From Microbacterium halimionae (lineage in GTDB: Bacteria > Actinomycetota > Actinomycetes > Actinomycetales > Microbacteriaceae), in NCBI RefSeq assembly GCF_011761265.1, contig NZ_JAAOZB010000001.1, forward strand, positions 186,001-250,000: DNA of 64,000 bases. The letters are read 5' to 3'. The notes under the pieces were generated by a model. It made no database searches. It was not told the DNA's origin and saw nothing but the letters and a program-made list of their open reading frames with translations. The number at the start of each line of letters is the position of its first letter. Within the stretch, counting starts at the first letter, position 1. This document shows positions 44,126 through 54,463 of this stretch, one piece after another. Both the position numbers and the translations under genes were made by a program.

Positions 44126-46908
44126 CGATCGCAGCCGCCGTTGCCGACCCCTCCCGCGTACTCACCCGAGCAATTGATCGCGTGGCCTACGCGAGCGATG
44201 CCTCGCACTATCTGTTCACGCCTCGCAGCGTCGTCATCGCGAAAGACGCGGCAGAAGTGGGCCGCATCCTGCTCGCTGCCACCCGAGCGCAGACTCCCGT
44301 CACCTTCCGCTCGGGGGGAACAAGCCTTTCGGGGCAGGCCTCAACAGACCAAGTACTCATTGACGTACGCCGAAGTTTTCGACGCATCGACATTCTCGAC
44401 AATGGCCTGCGGGTGAGGGTAGAGCCCGGAGCGACAGTGCGTCAGGTCAACGCGCGCTTGGCACGTTTCGGGCGAAAGTTGGGGCCTGACCCTGCGAGCG
44501 ATATTGCGTGCACGATCGGCGGTGTCGTCAACAACAATTCGAGCGGCATGGCCTGCGGCACTCTCGAAAATACCTACCGCACGCTTGACTCACTCGTCTT
44601 CGTGCTGCCTTCGGGGACACGCGTCGATACCGCCGCCCCCGACGCCGATAGCGCGCTCGCCACCGCCGAGCCCGAACTCGTTGCTGGTTTGGAACGACTT
44701 CTGCGTCGTGTTCGGTCCAACCCCGCGTCGGTCTCGTTGATCGAGCGTTCGTTTTCGATGAAGAACACGATGGGCTACGGCATCAATTCGTTTCTCGACT
44801 TTGATTCACCGGCCGACCTGCTCGCGCACCTGATTATCGGCAGCGAAGGCACGCTGGCGTTCGTCGCCGAAGCGACCTATCGCACGGTGCCGCTTTACCC
44901 GCACACCGCGACGGGGCTTGCGATCTTCCCCGATCTCGAGTCGGCAACGTCTGCCCTGCCCGATCTTGTGGCAACTGGAGCGGCGACTCTTGAACTGATG
45001 GACTCGACGAGTATTCGCGTGGGTCAAGGGTTTGCCGATGCACCCACCGCAATCAAGAATTTACAGGTCGCCGACCACGCGGCGTTGCTCGTCGAGTTTC
45101 AGGCGAACGACGCCGAAACGTGCACTGAGCGCGCGCACGCGGGAGCCGACGTACTCGCGCGTGCGAATCTCGTCGCACCCGTCGCGCTGACGACAGACAC
45201 CGTCGATCGCGCCGCCGCGTGGAAGCTCCGAAAAGGGCTCTACGCTTCGGTCGCCGGAGCGAGACCGTCTGGCACAACGGCACTCCTCGAAGACATCGTT
45301 GTGCCCGTCTCGAAGCTTGCCGCGACGTGTGGTTCGCTGCAGGAAATGTTCGCCCAGTACGCATATCGCGACAGTGTGATCTTCGGCCATGCAAAAGACG
45401 GCAACATCCACTTCATGCTGACCGACGGCTTTACCACCGACGCGCAGCTGACAAACCTCGCGGGGTTCACCGACGACCTCGTGGACCTCGTTCTCGCAGC
45501 GGGCGGAAACCTCAAGGCCGAGCACGGCACTGGGCGGGCAATGGCGCCGTACGTTCGGCGTCAGTACGGCGCCGAACTCTACGACGTGATGTGCGAGCTC
45601 AAGAGACTGTGTGACCCGGCGAACATCCTGAACCCTGGTGTCATCATCGATGACGACCCCGGAGCGCATCTCGCCCATATCAAAGCGCCGGTATTGATCG
45701 AGGTCGAGGCAGATCGCTGCGTCGAATGCGGCTATTGCGAGCCGGTGTGCCCGAGCAAGGATCTCACCCTCACCCCGCGGCAGCGCATAGTTACGCGCCG
45801 CGCGATGGCCCGAGCCGAGGCATCCGGAGATCATGCTTTTGTGCGAGAGCTCGAGGACGACTACGACTACGCGGGCGTTGAGACGTGCGCGGTCGATGGA
45901 ATGTGCCAGACGGCGTGCCCTGTGCTCATCAACACCGGCGATCTCGTCAAACGGCTGCGTCGCGAGCAGAAAGCGCCGGCTAAAGACTTGGCCTGGACAG
46001 CCGCCGCGCACGTGTGGGGTAGCGCGACACGCGGGGGCGCTCTCGCGCTCTCGGTCGCAAGCCGGGTTCCCGCGACAGCGATCACGAGCGTCACCGATCT
46101 CGGCCGCACGGTGCTCGGCACTGACACTGTGCCGCGTTTCGACGGCGGATTGCCGGGCGGCGGCCCCGCTCGACGCGCTCTTCGACCCAGCATCGGGGCG
46201 GGCAACATCGTCGGGGTGTTCGTTCCGGCGTGCGTCAACAGCATGTTTGGCGCCGAAGGGGACGGAATCGGCGTGACAGCGGCGTTCACCCGACTCGTCG
46301 AGCGCGCAGGTGTGAGCCTGCTCGTACCCGAAGGCGTTGAATCGCTCTGCTGCGGCACACCGTGGAGCTCGAAAGGCATGGCTGCCGGACACGAAGTGAT
46401 GCGTGAACGGGTTATTTTGGCCATGCGTGAAGCGACTCGTGGCGGAGAGCTTCCGTTCGTCACCGACGCTTCCAGCTGCACAGAGGGCTTTGCGCAGATC
46501 CTGAAAGATGCCGGCATCGAGACCGAAGATGCTGTCGCCTTCACAGAACGGGTGCTGCTTCCGCGCCTCGATGTCGCAGCGCCGACGCTCAATACCCTCG
46601 CGCTTCATCCGACGTGTTCTTCAACACAGCTCGGTATAGATCCGGCGCTTCGAACGATCGCCGAGCGCGTAGCAGAACGAGTCGAGGTGCCGGATTCGTG
46701 GGGCTGCTGTGCCTTCGCGGGTGACCGGGGGATGCTGCATCCTGAACTGACGGCGTCTGCCACCGCAGCAGAAGCACGAGACGTCCGCGCCCTGAAAGCT
46801 GAAGCGCACGCCTCGTGCAACCGCACCTGCGAGATCGGGATGACGCGTGCCACCGGCACGCCTTACCGCCACATCCTTGAGCTCCTCGAAAAAGCCACCC
46901 GCCCGTAA
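44122..46908 (+). CDS. FAD-binding/Fe-S oxidoreductase, glycolate or D-lactate dehydrogenase type
   Basis: This 928-aa fusion covers what GlcD and GlcF do separately. An FAD_binding_4 domain (FRSGGTSLSGQA, DPASDIACTIGGVVNNNSSG) is followed by the FAD-oxidase C-terminal domain (FGHAKDGNIHFML, KAEHGTGRAMAPYVRR). Then come two 4Fe-4S motifs near residues 531-545 (CVECGYCEPVCP) and 587-600 (CAVDGMCQTACP), and CCG domains (LCCGTPWSSKG, CCAFAGDRG). It oxidises a 2-hydroxy acid and passes electrons to the respiratory chain. Glycolate from the RuBisCO-like reaction, or lactate from rhamnose, are candidate substrates. Confidence 0.88.
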   Translation: MTIAAAVADPSRVLTRAIDRVAYASDASHYLFTPRSVVIAKDAAEVGRILLAATRAQTPVTFRSGGTSLSGQASTDQVLIDVRRSFRRIDILDNGLRVRVEPGATVRQVNARLARFGRKLGPDPASDIACTIGGVVNNNSSGMACGTLENTYRTLDSLVFVLPSGTRVDTAAPDADSALATAEPELVAGLERLLRRVRSNPASVSLIERSFSMKNTMGYGINSFLDFDSPADLLAHLIIGSEGTLAFVAEATYRTVPLYPHTATGLAIFPDLESATSALPDLVATGAATLELMDSTSIRVGQGFADAPTAIKNLQVADHAALLVEFQANDAETCTERAHAGADVLARANLVAPVALTTDTVDRAAAWKLRKGLYASVAGARPSGTTALLEDIVVPVSKLAATCGSLQEMFAQYAYRDSVIFGHAKDGNIHFMLTDGFTTDAQLTNLAGFTDDLVDLVLAAGGNLKAEHGTGRAMAPYVRRQYGAELYDVMCELKRLCDPANILNPGVIIDDDPGAHLAHIKAPVLIEVEADRCVECGYCEPVCPSKDLTLTPRQRIVTRRAMARAEASGDHAFVRELEDDYDYAGVETCAVDGMCQTACPVLINTGDLVKRLRREQKAPAKDLAWTAAAHVWGSATRGGALALSVASRVPATAITSVTDLGRTVLGTDTVPRFDGGLPGGGPARRALRPSIGAGNIVGVFVPACVNSMFGAEGDGIGVTAAFTRLVERAGVSLLVPEGVESLCCGTPWSSKGMAAGHEVMRERVILAMREATRGGELPFVTDASSCTEGFAQILKDAGIETEDAVAFTERVLLPRLDVAAPTLNTLALHPTCSSTQLGIDPALRTIAERVAERVEVPDSWGCCAFAGDRGMLHPELTASATAAEARDVRALKAEAHASCNRTCEIGMTRATGTPYRHILELLEKATRP

Positions 46909-46918
46909 CGCTCTGTCG

Positions 46919-48580
<1,662 letters not shown>

Positions 48581-48773
48581 GACATTTCCCGTTCCGGTTA
48601 GACCGGGAGCAGACAACGAGATCCTCGCCATCCCAAGCAGGCGCCTCTCGCACTCCCAATCGACTCACCCTCGCCGACAAGATCGCGACGATTAGGCGTG
48701 ATCGTAGCCAAGCTGGGCAAACACTCGGTGGCGCGCGTGCGCGAAGTGTTCGCTCACGGCCCATACACGTCTC

Positions 48774-48827
48774 ACTTGCCCGTTTTTGTGGGTTCTTTCG
48801 CGCCGCCACCCACAAAATCGGGCAAGT
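48774..48827. repeat. Extragenic palindrome, copy B
   Basis: The arms 48774-48793 and 48808-48827 pair over 20 nt with one mismatch (ACTTGCCCGTTTTTGTGGGT against ACCCACAAAATCGGGCAAGT). The left arm is identical to that of the palindrome at 21463-21518. It lies in the 348-bp region between the divergent chitinase and LacI genes, so it is not a simple terminator of a flanking gene. The rest of 48581-48928 holds no open frame I can support. Confidence 0.75.
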
Positions 48828-48928
48828 CGGCGGCTGGGCACGTGCCCACCGGGAACGGGCCCGCAAAACGCGGTGCTCTACACTTCCGACAGGCGCCGAA
48901 CTGTGCTCCCGGAGAGAAATAGGTTGTT

Positions 48929-49942
48929 ATGGCGGTGAGTGTGAAAGACGTCGCAGCCGCGGCATCCGTCTCGGTTGGCACAGTGTCGAACGTGCTCAAC
49001 CGCCCCGAAAAGGTCTCACCCGAAGTCGTCGAGCGCGTTATGCAAGCGATCAACCAACTCGGCTTCGTGCGAAACGACGCCGCCCGCCAACTGCGGGCGG
49101 GCAGGTCTCGCAGCATCGGGCTCGTTGTACTCGATGTCTCGAACCCCTTCTTCGCTGATGTCGCCCGAGGTGCAGAAAATCAAGCCGCAGCATCGGGTCT
49201 CACGGTGCTCGTGGGCAACAGCGATGAAAACGCCGAGCGCGAGCGCGCCTATCTCGAGCTTTTTCGGGAACAGCGCGTCAACGGCGTACTCATTACGCCC
49301 ACCGACGATCAACTCGCCGATCTTCGGACACTGCGAGACGCGGGAGTTCCCGTTGTGCTTGTCGACCGCGATGGTGGCGACGAATTCTGCTCTGTGACTG
49401 TCGATGACGTCGAAGGCGGGGCGCTTGCGGCGGCTCACCTGCTCGAATCGGGCCGACGCCGATTGCTCTTTCTTGCCGGACCCCTCGGCGTGCCGCAGGT
49501 TGCTGAGCGACTCGAGGGTGCACGCCGAGCTGTCGCCGAGTACCCGGATGCCACGCTCGAGATCGTCGAGATGCCAGCTTTGACGGTTCTACAGGGCCGC
49601 GCCGCGGGCGAACAGCTTGTCGCGCGCTCAGCGGGCGACCGCCCCGATGCTGTCTTCGCCGCCAACGACCTGCTCGCCGTCGGCGTGCTGCAGGCATTTA
49701 CGCTGCTCTCCCAGGTGCGCGTGCCCGAAGACATTGCACTCATCGGCTACGACGACATCGATTTCGCGGCAGCGACTGTTGTGCCGCTGAGCTCTATTCG
49801 CCAGCCCGCTCGGCTTCTCGGCGCAACTGCCGTCGATCTGCTCCTTTCTCAGTCAGAGGGCACGTCAGCGGGCTCAGTGCCGCAGCACGTGCGCTTTCAA
49901 CCGGAGCTCGTGGTGCGGGCGTCTTCCGGCGGCACGAACTAG
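48929..49942 (+). CDS. LacI family regulator of the rhamnose operon
   Basis: This 337-aa protein has an N-terminal helix-turn-helix (VKDVAAAASVSVGTVSNVLN), the hinge QLRAGRSRSIGLVV and a sugar-binding core. The effector domain contains DVSNPFFADVARG, FAANDLLAVGVLQ and GYDDIDFAAA, all typical LacI landmarks. It lies directly upstream of the rhamnose catabolic genes, with an operator-like palindrome between. L-rhamnose or a rhamnose phosphate is the likely inducer (inference). It is distinct from the LacI at 30927, though the two resemble each other in length and layout. The start has a GGAGAG site. Confidence 0.9.
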   Translation: MAVSVKDVAAAASVSVGTVSNVLNRPEKVSPEVVERVMQAINQLGFVRNDAARQLRAGRSRSIGLVVLDVSNPFFADVARGAENQAAASGLTVLVGNSDENAERERAYLELFREQRVNGVLITPTDDQLADLRTLRDAGVPVVLVDRDGGDEFCSVTVDDVEGGALAAAHLLESGRRRLLFLAGPLGVPQVAERLEGARRAVAEYPDATLEIVEMPALTVLQGRAAGEQLVARSAGDRPDAVFAANDLLAVGVLQAFTLLSQVRVPEDIALIGYDDIDFAAATVVPLSSIRQPARLLGATAVDLLLSQSEGTSAGSVPQHVRFQPELVVRASSGGTN

Positions 49943-49993
49943 CGGCACCCGCGTGACGCAGGGTTGCATGGTTGACCGTCGTCAGGTACATTA

Positions 49994-50005
49994 TGAAACG
50001 ATTCA
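49994..50005. promoter_or_regulatory. LacI-type operator before the rhamnose operon
   Basis: TGAAACGATTCA differs at one position from the perfect palindrome TGAAACGTTTCA, the usual LacI consensus. It lies 52 nt after the LacI gene and 43 nt before the rhaM start, in the 105-bp gap. A partial second copy, AAAATGATTCA, follows at about 50015-50025. Confidence 0.6.
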
Positions 50006-50047
50006 CAGCGTACCAAAATGATTCACCTTCGACGAAGGAGTTACTCG

Positions 50048-50425
50048 ATGACGAGTGCCAAGCAGCCTTCACGCGTGTGCTTTCAGTTGCAGATCGATCC
50101 GGCACGCCTCGACGAATACCTCGCCCGCCACAGCCCGGTATGGCCCGAAATGCTCGCCGAGATTGCAGCATCCGGCCGGCGCAACTACTCGCTTTTTCTC
50201 GGCGCTGGCGCGACCCTCATCGGCTATTACGAAACCGATGACGATGCGGCAGCTCAGGCCTACCTTGCAGCGTCTCCTATCGCCGCGCGGTGGGAAGCCG
50301 AGATGGCCCGATTCTTCGTTGGCCTACATGGCCGCCCCGACCAGGCCGCAACCCCGCTTACCGAAGTTTTCAATCTTCACGATCAGCTGACGGCATCCGC
50401 TACGAACGAGAGCACGACACCATGA
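50048..50425 (+). CDS. rhaM: L-rhamnose mutarotase
   Basis: This 125-aa protein of the RhaM/YiiL dimeric ferredoxin-like family has the conserved core RVCFQLQIDPARLDEYLARHSPVWPEML and NYSLFL. It interconverts alpha and beta anomers of L-rhamnose ahead of the isomerase. It is about 20 residues longer than the 104-aa E. coli enzyme, mainly at the C-terminus. The start is ATG 50048, fixed by AAGGAG at 50035-50040. First gene of the rhamnose operon; its stop overlaps the rhaI start (ATGA). Confidence 0.9.
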   Translation: MTSAKQPSRVCFQLQIDPARLDEYLARHSPVWPEMLAEIAASGRRNYSLFLGAGATLIGYYETDDDAAAQAYLAASPIAARWEAEMARFFVGLHGRPDQAATPLTEVFNLHDQLTASATNESTTP

Positions 50426-51588
50426 GTATTTTGACGTCCGACATCCAAGCCGCCCTCGCGGGCCAAAGCATCGAGCTCCCCAGCTGGGCGTTCGGCAACT
50501 CCGGTACGCGCTTCAAAGTATTCGCGACCGAGGGCACCCCACGCACCCCGCAAGAAAAGATCGCGGATGCCGCAGAGGTCAACCGTGTAACAGCGCTTGC
50601 CCCGTCGGTCGCGCTCCACATTCCGTGGGACAAGGTCGATGACTACGCCGCCCTCCGCCGCTACGCGGAAGACCTCGGCGTGAGCCTCGGAACCATCAAC
50701 TCGAACACGTTCCAAGACGACGACTACAAGTTCGGCGCCCTGACACATGCGGACGACCGCATCCGCCGGAAGGCAATCGCTCACCACATCGAGTGCATCG
50801 ACATCATGGGAGCTACCGGCTCGCGCGACCTCAAGATCTGGCTCGCGGAGGGCTCGAATTACCCGGGCCAGGCCGACATGCGTGCCCGCCAGGACCGCCT
50901 GCACGACTCCCTCACCGAAATCTACGCGGCGCTCGGCGAAGACCAGCGCCTCGTGCTCGAGTACAAGTTCTTCGAACCGTCGTTCTACCACACCGATGTT
51001 CCCGACTGGGGTACGTCGTACGTGCAGGTGGCGGCGCTCGGCGACAAGGCGCTCGTGTGCCTCGACACTGGGCACCACGCACCGGGCACGAACATCGAGT
51101 TCATCGTGATGCAGCTCCTTCGCCTCGGCAAGCTCGGTTCGTTCGATTTCAACTCTCGTTTCTACGCCGACGACGACCTGATTGTGGGCGCCGCCGACCC
51201 GTTCCAGCTGTTCCGCATCATTTTCGAGGTCATTCGTGGTCGCGGACTCAACAACCCCGATGTCGCTTTCATGCTCGACCAGTGCCACAACATCGAGAAG
51301 AAGATTCCGGGTCAGATTCGCTCGGTGCTCAACGTGCAAGAGATGACGGCGCGCGCACTACTCGTCGACGGTGACGCTCTCGCTGCAGCGCAGGCCGCGA
51401 ACGATGTACTTGCGGCCAACGCCGTGTTCATGGATGCCTTCTCAACCGACGTGCGGCCAGCACTCGCCGAGTGGCGCGAATCGCGCGGTCTTCCCGCAGA
51501 TCCGATGGCAGCGTTTGCAGCCAGCGGCTACCAAGAGAAGATCGAAGCTGAACGCGTCGGCGGCACACAGGCCGGTTGGGGCGCGTAG
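50422..51588 (+). CDS. rhaI: L-rhamnose isomerase (RhaI type)
   Basis: This 388-aa TIM-barrel isomerase has the metal sites visible as EYKFFEPSFYH, CLDTGHHAPG and FDFNSRFYADDD, as in the Pseudomonas stutzeri/actinobacterial RhaI family rather than E. coli RhaA. It converts L-rhamnose to L-rhamnulose. It overlaps rhaM by four bases and is followed within six bases by a hydrolase. The identity is firm from the motif set and operon. Confidence 0.94.
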   Translation: MSILTSDIQAALAGQSIELPSWAFGNSGTRFKVFATEGTPRTPQEKIADAAEVNRVTALAPSVALHIPWDKVDDYAALRRYAEDLGVSLGTINSNTFQDDDYKFGALTHADDRIRRKAIAHHIECIDIMGATGSRDLKIWLAEGSNYPGQADMRARQDRLHDSLTEIYAALGEDQRLVLEYKFFEPSFYHTDVPDWGTSYVQVAALGDKALVCLDTGHHAPGTNIEFIVMQLLRLGKLGSFDFNSRFYADDDLIVGAADPFQLFRIIFEVIRGRGLNNPDVAFMLDQCHNIEKKIPGQIRSVLNVQEMTARALLVDGDALAAAQAANDVLAANAVFMDAFSTDVRPALAEWRESRGLPADPMAAFAASGYQEKIEAERVGGTQAGWGA

Positions 51589-51593
51589 GCATC

Positions 51594-52430
51594 ATGGCAG
51601 TTCCCTTCGCCGCGGCCGATGGGCTGGTGCGGGTATATCCCGCAGACGCACCCACCGGGGCTGGCCTCGTTTGGGCGCACGGCGGTGGTTTCGCCCACGG
51701 CGACCTCGACATGCCCGAAGCTCATGCTGTCGCTGAGACGCTCGCGGCAACGGGAACAACTGTCATCTCCGTCGACTACCGGCTGGTCGGCCCCGGATGC
51801 CGCTACCCGGCGCCGTCCGATGACATCGTGACCGCGTGGTCATGGGCGGTGTCGAACGCACCCACGCTCGGAATCGAAGTGGGAAAACTTGCTATCGGCG
51901 GAGCAAGCGCCGGCGCGAACCTCGTGACTGGTGCAACGCTTCGCCTTCTCCACGACGGCGCTCCGGTACGCGCAGCCCTTGCCGTCTTGGCCTACCCAAC
52001 CCTGCTCGCCGTACAGCCGGCGCCGGGTGCTGATCTTCGCGCTGCGCTCGACGCTGACCCGGTCGCTGATCGGTTCGACCGGACCGTCGTCCGCGAAATG
52101 TACGAAGGCTTCGTTGGCGGCCCCGTCGATGAAGCCCCGCTATATGTCGTTCCCGGCATAGCGCTGCCCGAAGAAGTGATGGGCTTCCCGCCGACCCTCA
52201 TGATCAACGGCGATGTTGACGAACTGCGAGTGTCGGGCGAAGTGTTCGCTGCGACCCTGCAGCGCGCGGGCGTTTCCGTTGACGTTTCGAGCGAGCCGGG
52301 CACGACCCACGGTCACCTCAACCGGCCCGCCGAGACTGCGGCATCCGCTTCTCTTACCCGTATTGCCGCAGCTCTTGCGGCGCTCCCCGATTTTCTCCCC
52401 CGAACTGAAACCACGAAGGACATGTCATGA
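51594..52430 (+). CDS. Alpha/beta hydrolase (HSL/esterase type)
   Basis: This 278-aa protein has the hormone-sensitive-lipase oxyanion motif HGGGF, nucleophile elbow GGASAGAN, the acid in NGDVDELR and the base His in TTHGHLN. It is a carboxylesterase-like enzyme with no signal peptide. Its position inside the rhamnose operon, overlapping the aldolase gene by four bases, suggests deacylation of acetylated rhamnose or a rhamnose ester, or lactone hydrolysis. The substrate is unproven. The start ATG 51594 follows the rhaI stop by five bases. Confidence 0.87.
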   Translation: MAVPFAAADGLVRVYPADAPTGAGLVWAHGGGFAHGDLDMPEAHAVAETLAATGTTVISVDYRLVGPGCRYPAPSDDIVTAWSWAVSNAPTLGIEVGKLAIGGASAGANLVTGATLRLLHDGAPVRAALAVLAYPTLLAVQPAPGADLRAALDADPVADRFDRTVVREMYEGFVGGPVDEAPLYVVPGIALPEEVMGFPPTLMINGDVDELRVSGEVFAATLQRAGVSVDVSSEPGTTHGHLNRPAETAASASLTRIAAALAALPDFLPRTETTKDMS

Positions 52431-54463
52431 CCAACCCGGCAGCTGCTGACCTCATCGCGCGGAGTAATCGTCTGGGCGCTGACCCGAAGACCACCAACTA
52501 CGCCGGCGGCAACACATCGGCCAAGGGCATCGCGACCGACCCGGTGACGGGTCAAGATGTCGAACTCATGTGGGTGAAGGGTTCGGGCGGCGACCTGGGC
52601 ACCCTCACCGAAAAGGGCCTCGCGGTGCTGCGACTTGACCGCATGCGCGCCCTTGTCGACGTTTACCCGGGCCTCGACCGCGAAGACGAAATGGTTGCGG
52701 CCTTCGACTACTGCCTGCACGGCAAGGGCGGTGCGGCGCCCTCGATCGATACTGCGATGCACGGTCTTGTTGATGCAGCACACGTCGATCACCTGCACCC
52801 CGATGCGGGCATCGCGATCGCGACGGCCGCCGATGGCCCAGCTCTCACGGAAAAGATCTTTGGCGAGAAGGTCGTGTGGGTGCCGTGGCGTCGGCCCGGG
52901 TTCCAGCTCGGTCTCGACATCGCCGAAATCAAGGCACAGAACCCGGAGGCCCTCGGATGCATTCTCGGCGGCCACGGCATTACCGCGTGGGGCGACAGCT
53001 CAGACGAAGCCGAGACCAACTCGCTCTGGATCATCGATACCGCAACGGCATATATCGCTGAGCACGGCAAAGCGCAGCCGTTCGGCGGGGTTGTCACAGG
53101 CTTCGAGGCTTTGACCGAGGCCGACCGTCGTACACGCGCTGCAGCTCTTGCCCCCACCATCCGTGGACTCGCCTCGACCGACAAGCCGATGGTCGGCCAC
53201 TTCACCGACAGCGACGTTGTGCTCGACTTTCTCGCGAGCGAAAAGCTCGCTCAGCTTTCGGCTCTCGGCACGAGCTGCCCCGATCATTTCCTCCGCACGA
53301 AGGTCAAGCCGATGGTGCTCGATCTTCCGGCGAGCGCGACGATCGACGAGCAGATCGCGCGGTTGAAAGAGCTGCATGAGGCGTACCGCGCCGACTACCA
53401 GGCCTACTACGACGCCCACGCGACAGCCGATTCGCCCGCCATCCGTGGTGCTGACCCGCTCATTGTGCTCGTGCCTGGTGTCGGCATGTTCTCGTACGGT
53501 GCCAACAAGCAGACCGCTCGCGTTGCGGGCGAGTTCTACGTCAACGCCATCAACGTCATGCGCGGCGCCGAGGCGCTCTCGACCTATGCGCCCATCTCCG
53601 ATGCCGAGAAGTTCCGCATCGAATATTGGGCTCTCGAAGAGGCAAAGCTGCAGCGGATGCCGAAGCCCAAGTCCCACCAGGGGCGCATCGCGTTCGTGAC
53701 AGGCGCCGCCAGCGGTATCGGTAAGGCCATCGCCACTCGCCTGGCGGCCGAAGGCGCGTGTGTCGTTGTCGCAGACCTCGACCTCGAAAAGGCACAGGCC
53801 GTGGCATCCGAACTCGGCGGCAGCGATGTCGCGATCGGCGTCGCCGCGAACGTTGCCGACGCCGACGGTGTGCAGGCGGCCATTGACGCAACGGTGCTCG
53901 CCTTCGGCGGCATCGACCTCGTCGTCAACAACGCTGGGCTCTCGCTGTCTAAACCGCTGCTTGAAACCACAGAGAAAGACTGGGACCTGCAGCATGACGT
54001 GATGGCCAAGGGTTCGTTCCTCGTCTCGCGTGCGGCGGCGAAAGCACTCATCGAGCAGGGCATGGGCGGCGACGTCATCTACATCTCGTCGAAGAACTCG
54101 GTGTTCGCCGGTCCCAACAACATCGCCTACTCGGCAACCAAGGCTGACCAGGCGCACCAGGTGCGCCTGCTCGCTGTTGAGCTCGGTGCCTACGGTGTGC
54201 GCGTCAACGGCATCAACCCCGATGGCGTTGTACGCGGATCCGGAATCTTCGCCGCCGGCTGGGGCGCCAACCGCGCCGCGACCTACGGCGTCAACGAAGA
54301 AGACCTCGGTCAGTACTACGCCAACCGCACGATCTTGAAGCGCGAAGTCGTGCCCGAGAACGTCGCCGATGCTGTCTTCGTGCTGACGGGCCCCGAGCTG
54401 ACTCGCACAACGGGCCTCCACATTCCCGTCGACTCCGGCGTTGCCGCCGCGTTCCTCCGATGA
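52427..54463 (+). CDS. rhaEW: Bifunctional rhamnulose-1-phosphate aldolase/lactaldehyde dehydrogenase
   Basis: This 678-aa fusion has a class II aldolase domain at residues about 1-410 (NYAGGNTSAKG, zinc-type histidines in HVDHLHPDAG and GGHGI). A short-chain dehydrogenase domain follows from about 418 (FVTGAASGIGKAI, NNAGLSLS, YSATKAD). The aldolase cuts L-rhamnulose 1-phosphate to dihydroxyacetone phosphate and L-lactaldehyde, and the SDR domain oxidises lactaldehyde to L-lactate. Such RhaEW fusions are known from Bacillus, Chloroflexi and actinobacteria. It overlaps the kinase gene by four bases. Confidence 0.93.
   Translation: MTNPAAADLIARSNRLGADPKTTNYAGGNTSAKGIATDPVTGQDVELMWVKGSGGDLGTLTEKGLAVLRLDRMRALVDVYPGLDREDEMVAAFDYCLHGKGGAAPSIDTAMHGLVDAAHVDHLHPDAGIAIATAADGPALTEKIFGEKVVWVPWRRPGFQLGLDIAEIKAQNPEALGCILGGHGITAWGDSSDEAETNSLWIIDTATAYIAEHGKAQPFGGVVTGFEALTEADRRTRAAALAPTIRGLASTDKPMVGHFTDSDVVLDFLASEKLAQLSALGTSCPDHFLRTKVKPMVLDLPASATIDEQIARLKELHEAYRADYQAYYDAHATADSPAIRGADPLIVLVPGVGMFSYGANKQTARVAGEFYVNAINVMRGAEALSTYAPISDAEKFRIEYWALEEAKLQRMPKPKSHQGRIAFVTGAASGIGKAIATRLAAEGACVVVADLDLEKAQAVASELGGSDVAIGVAANVADADGVQAAIDATVLAFGGIDLVVNNAGLSLSKPLLETTEKDWDLQHDVMAKGSFLVSRAAAKALIEQGMGGDVIYISSKNSVFAGPNNIAYSATKADQAHQVRLLAVELGAYGVRVNGINPDGVVRGSGIFAAGWGANRAATYGVNEEDLGQYYANRTILKREVVPENVADAVFVLTGPELTRTTGLHIPVDSGVAAAFLR

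Noticed and set aside
45061..46608. 515-aa minus-strand open frame opposite the FAD/Fe-S gene
   Set aside because: It is fully inside a gene with clear flavin and iron-sulfur motifs; the composition is biased to Arg and no family resemblance is seen.
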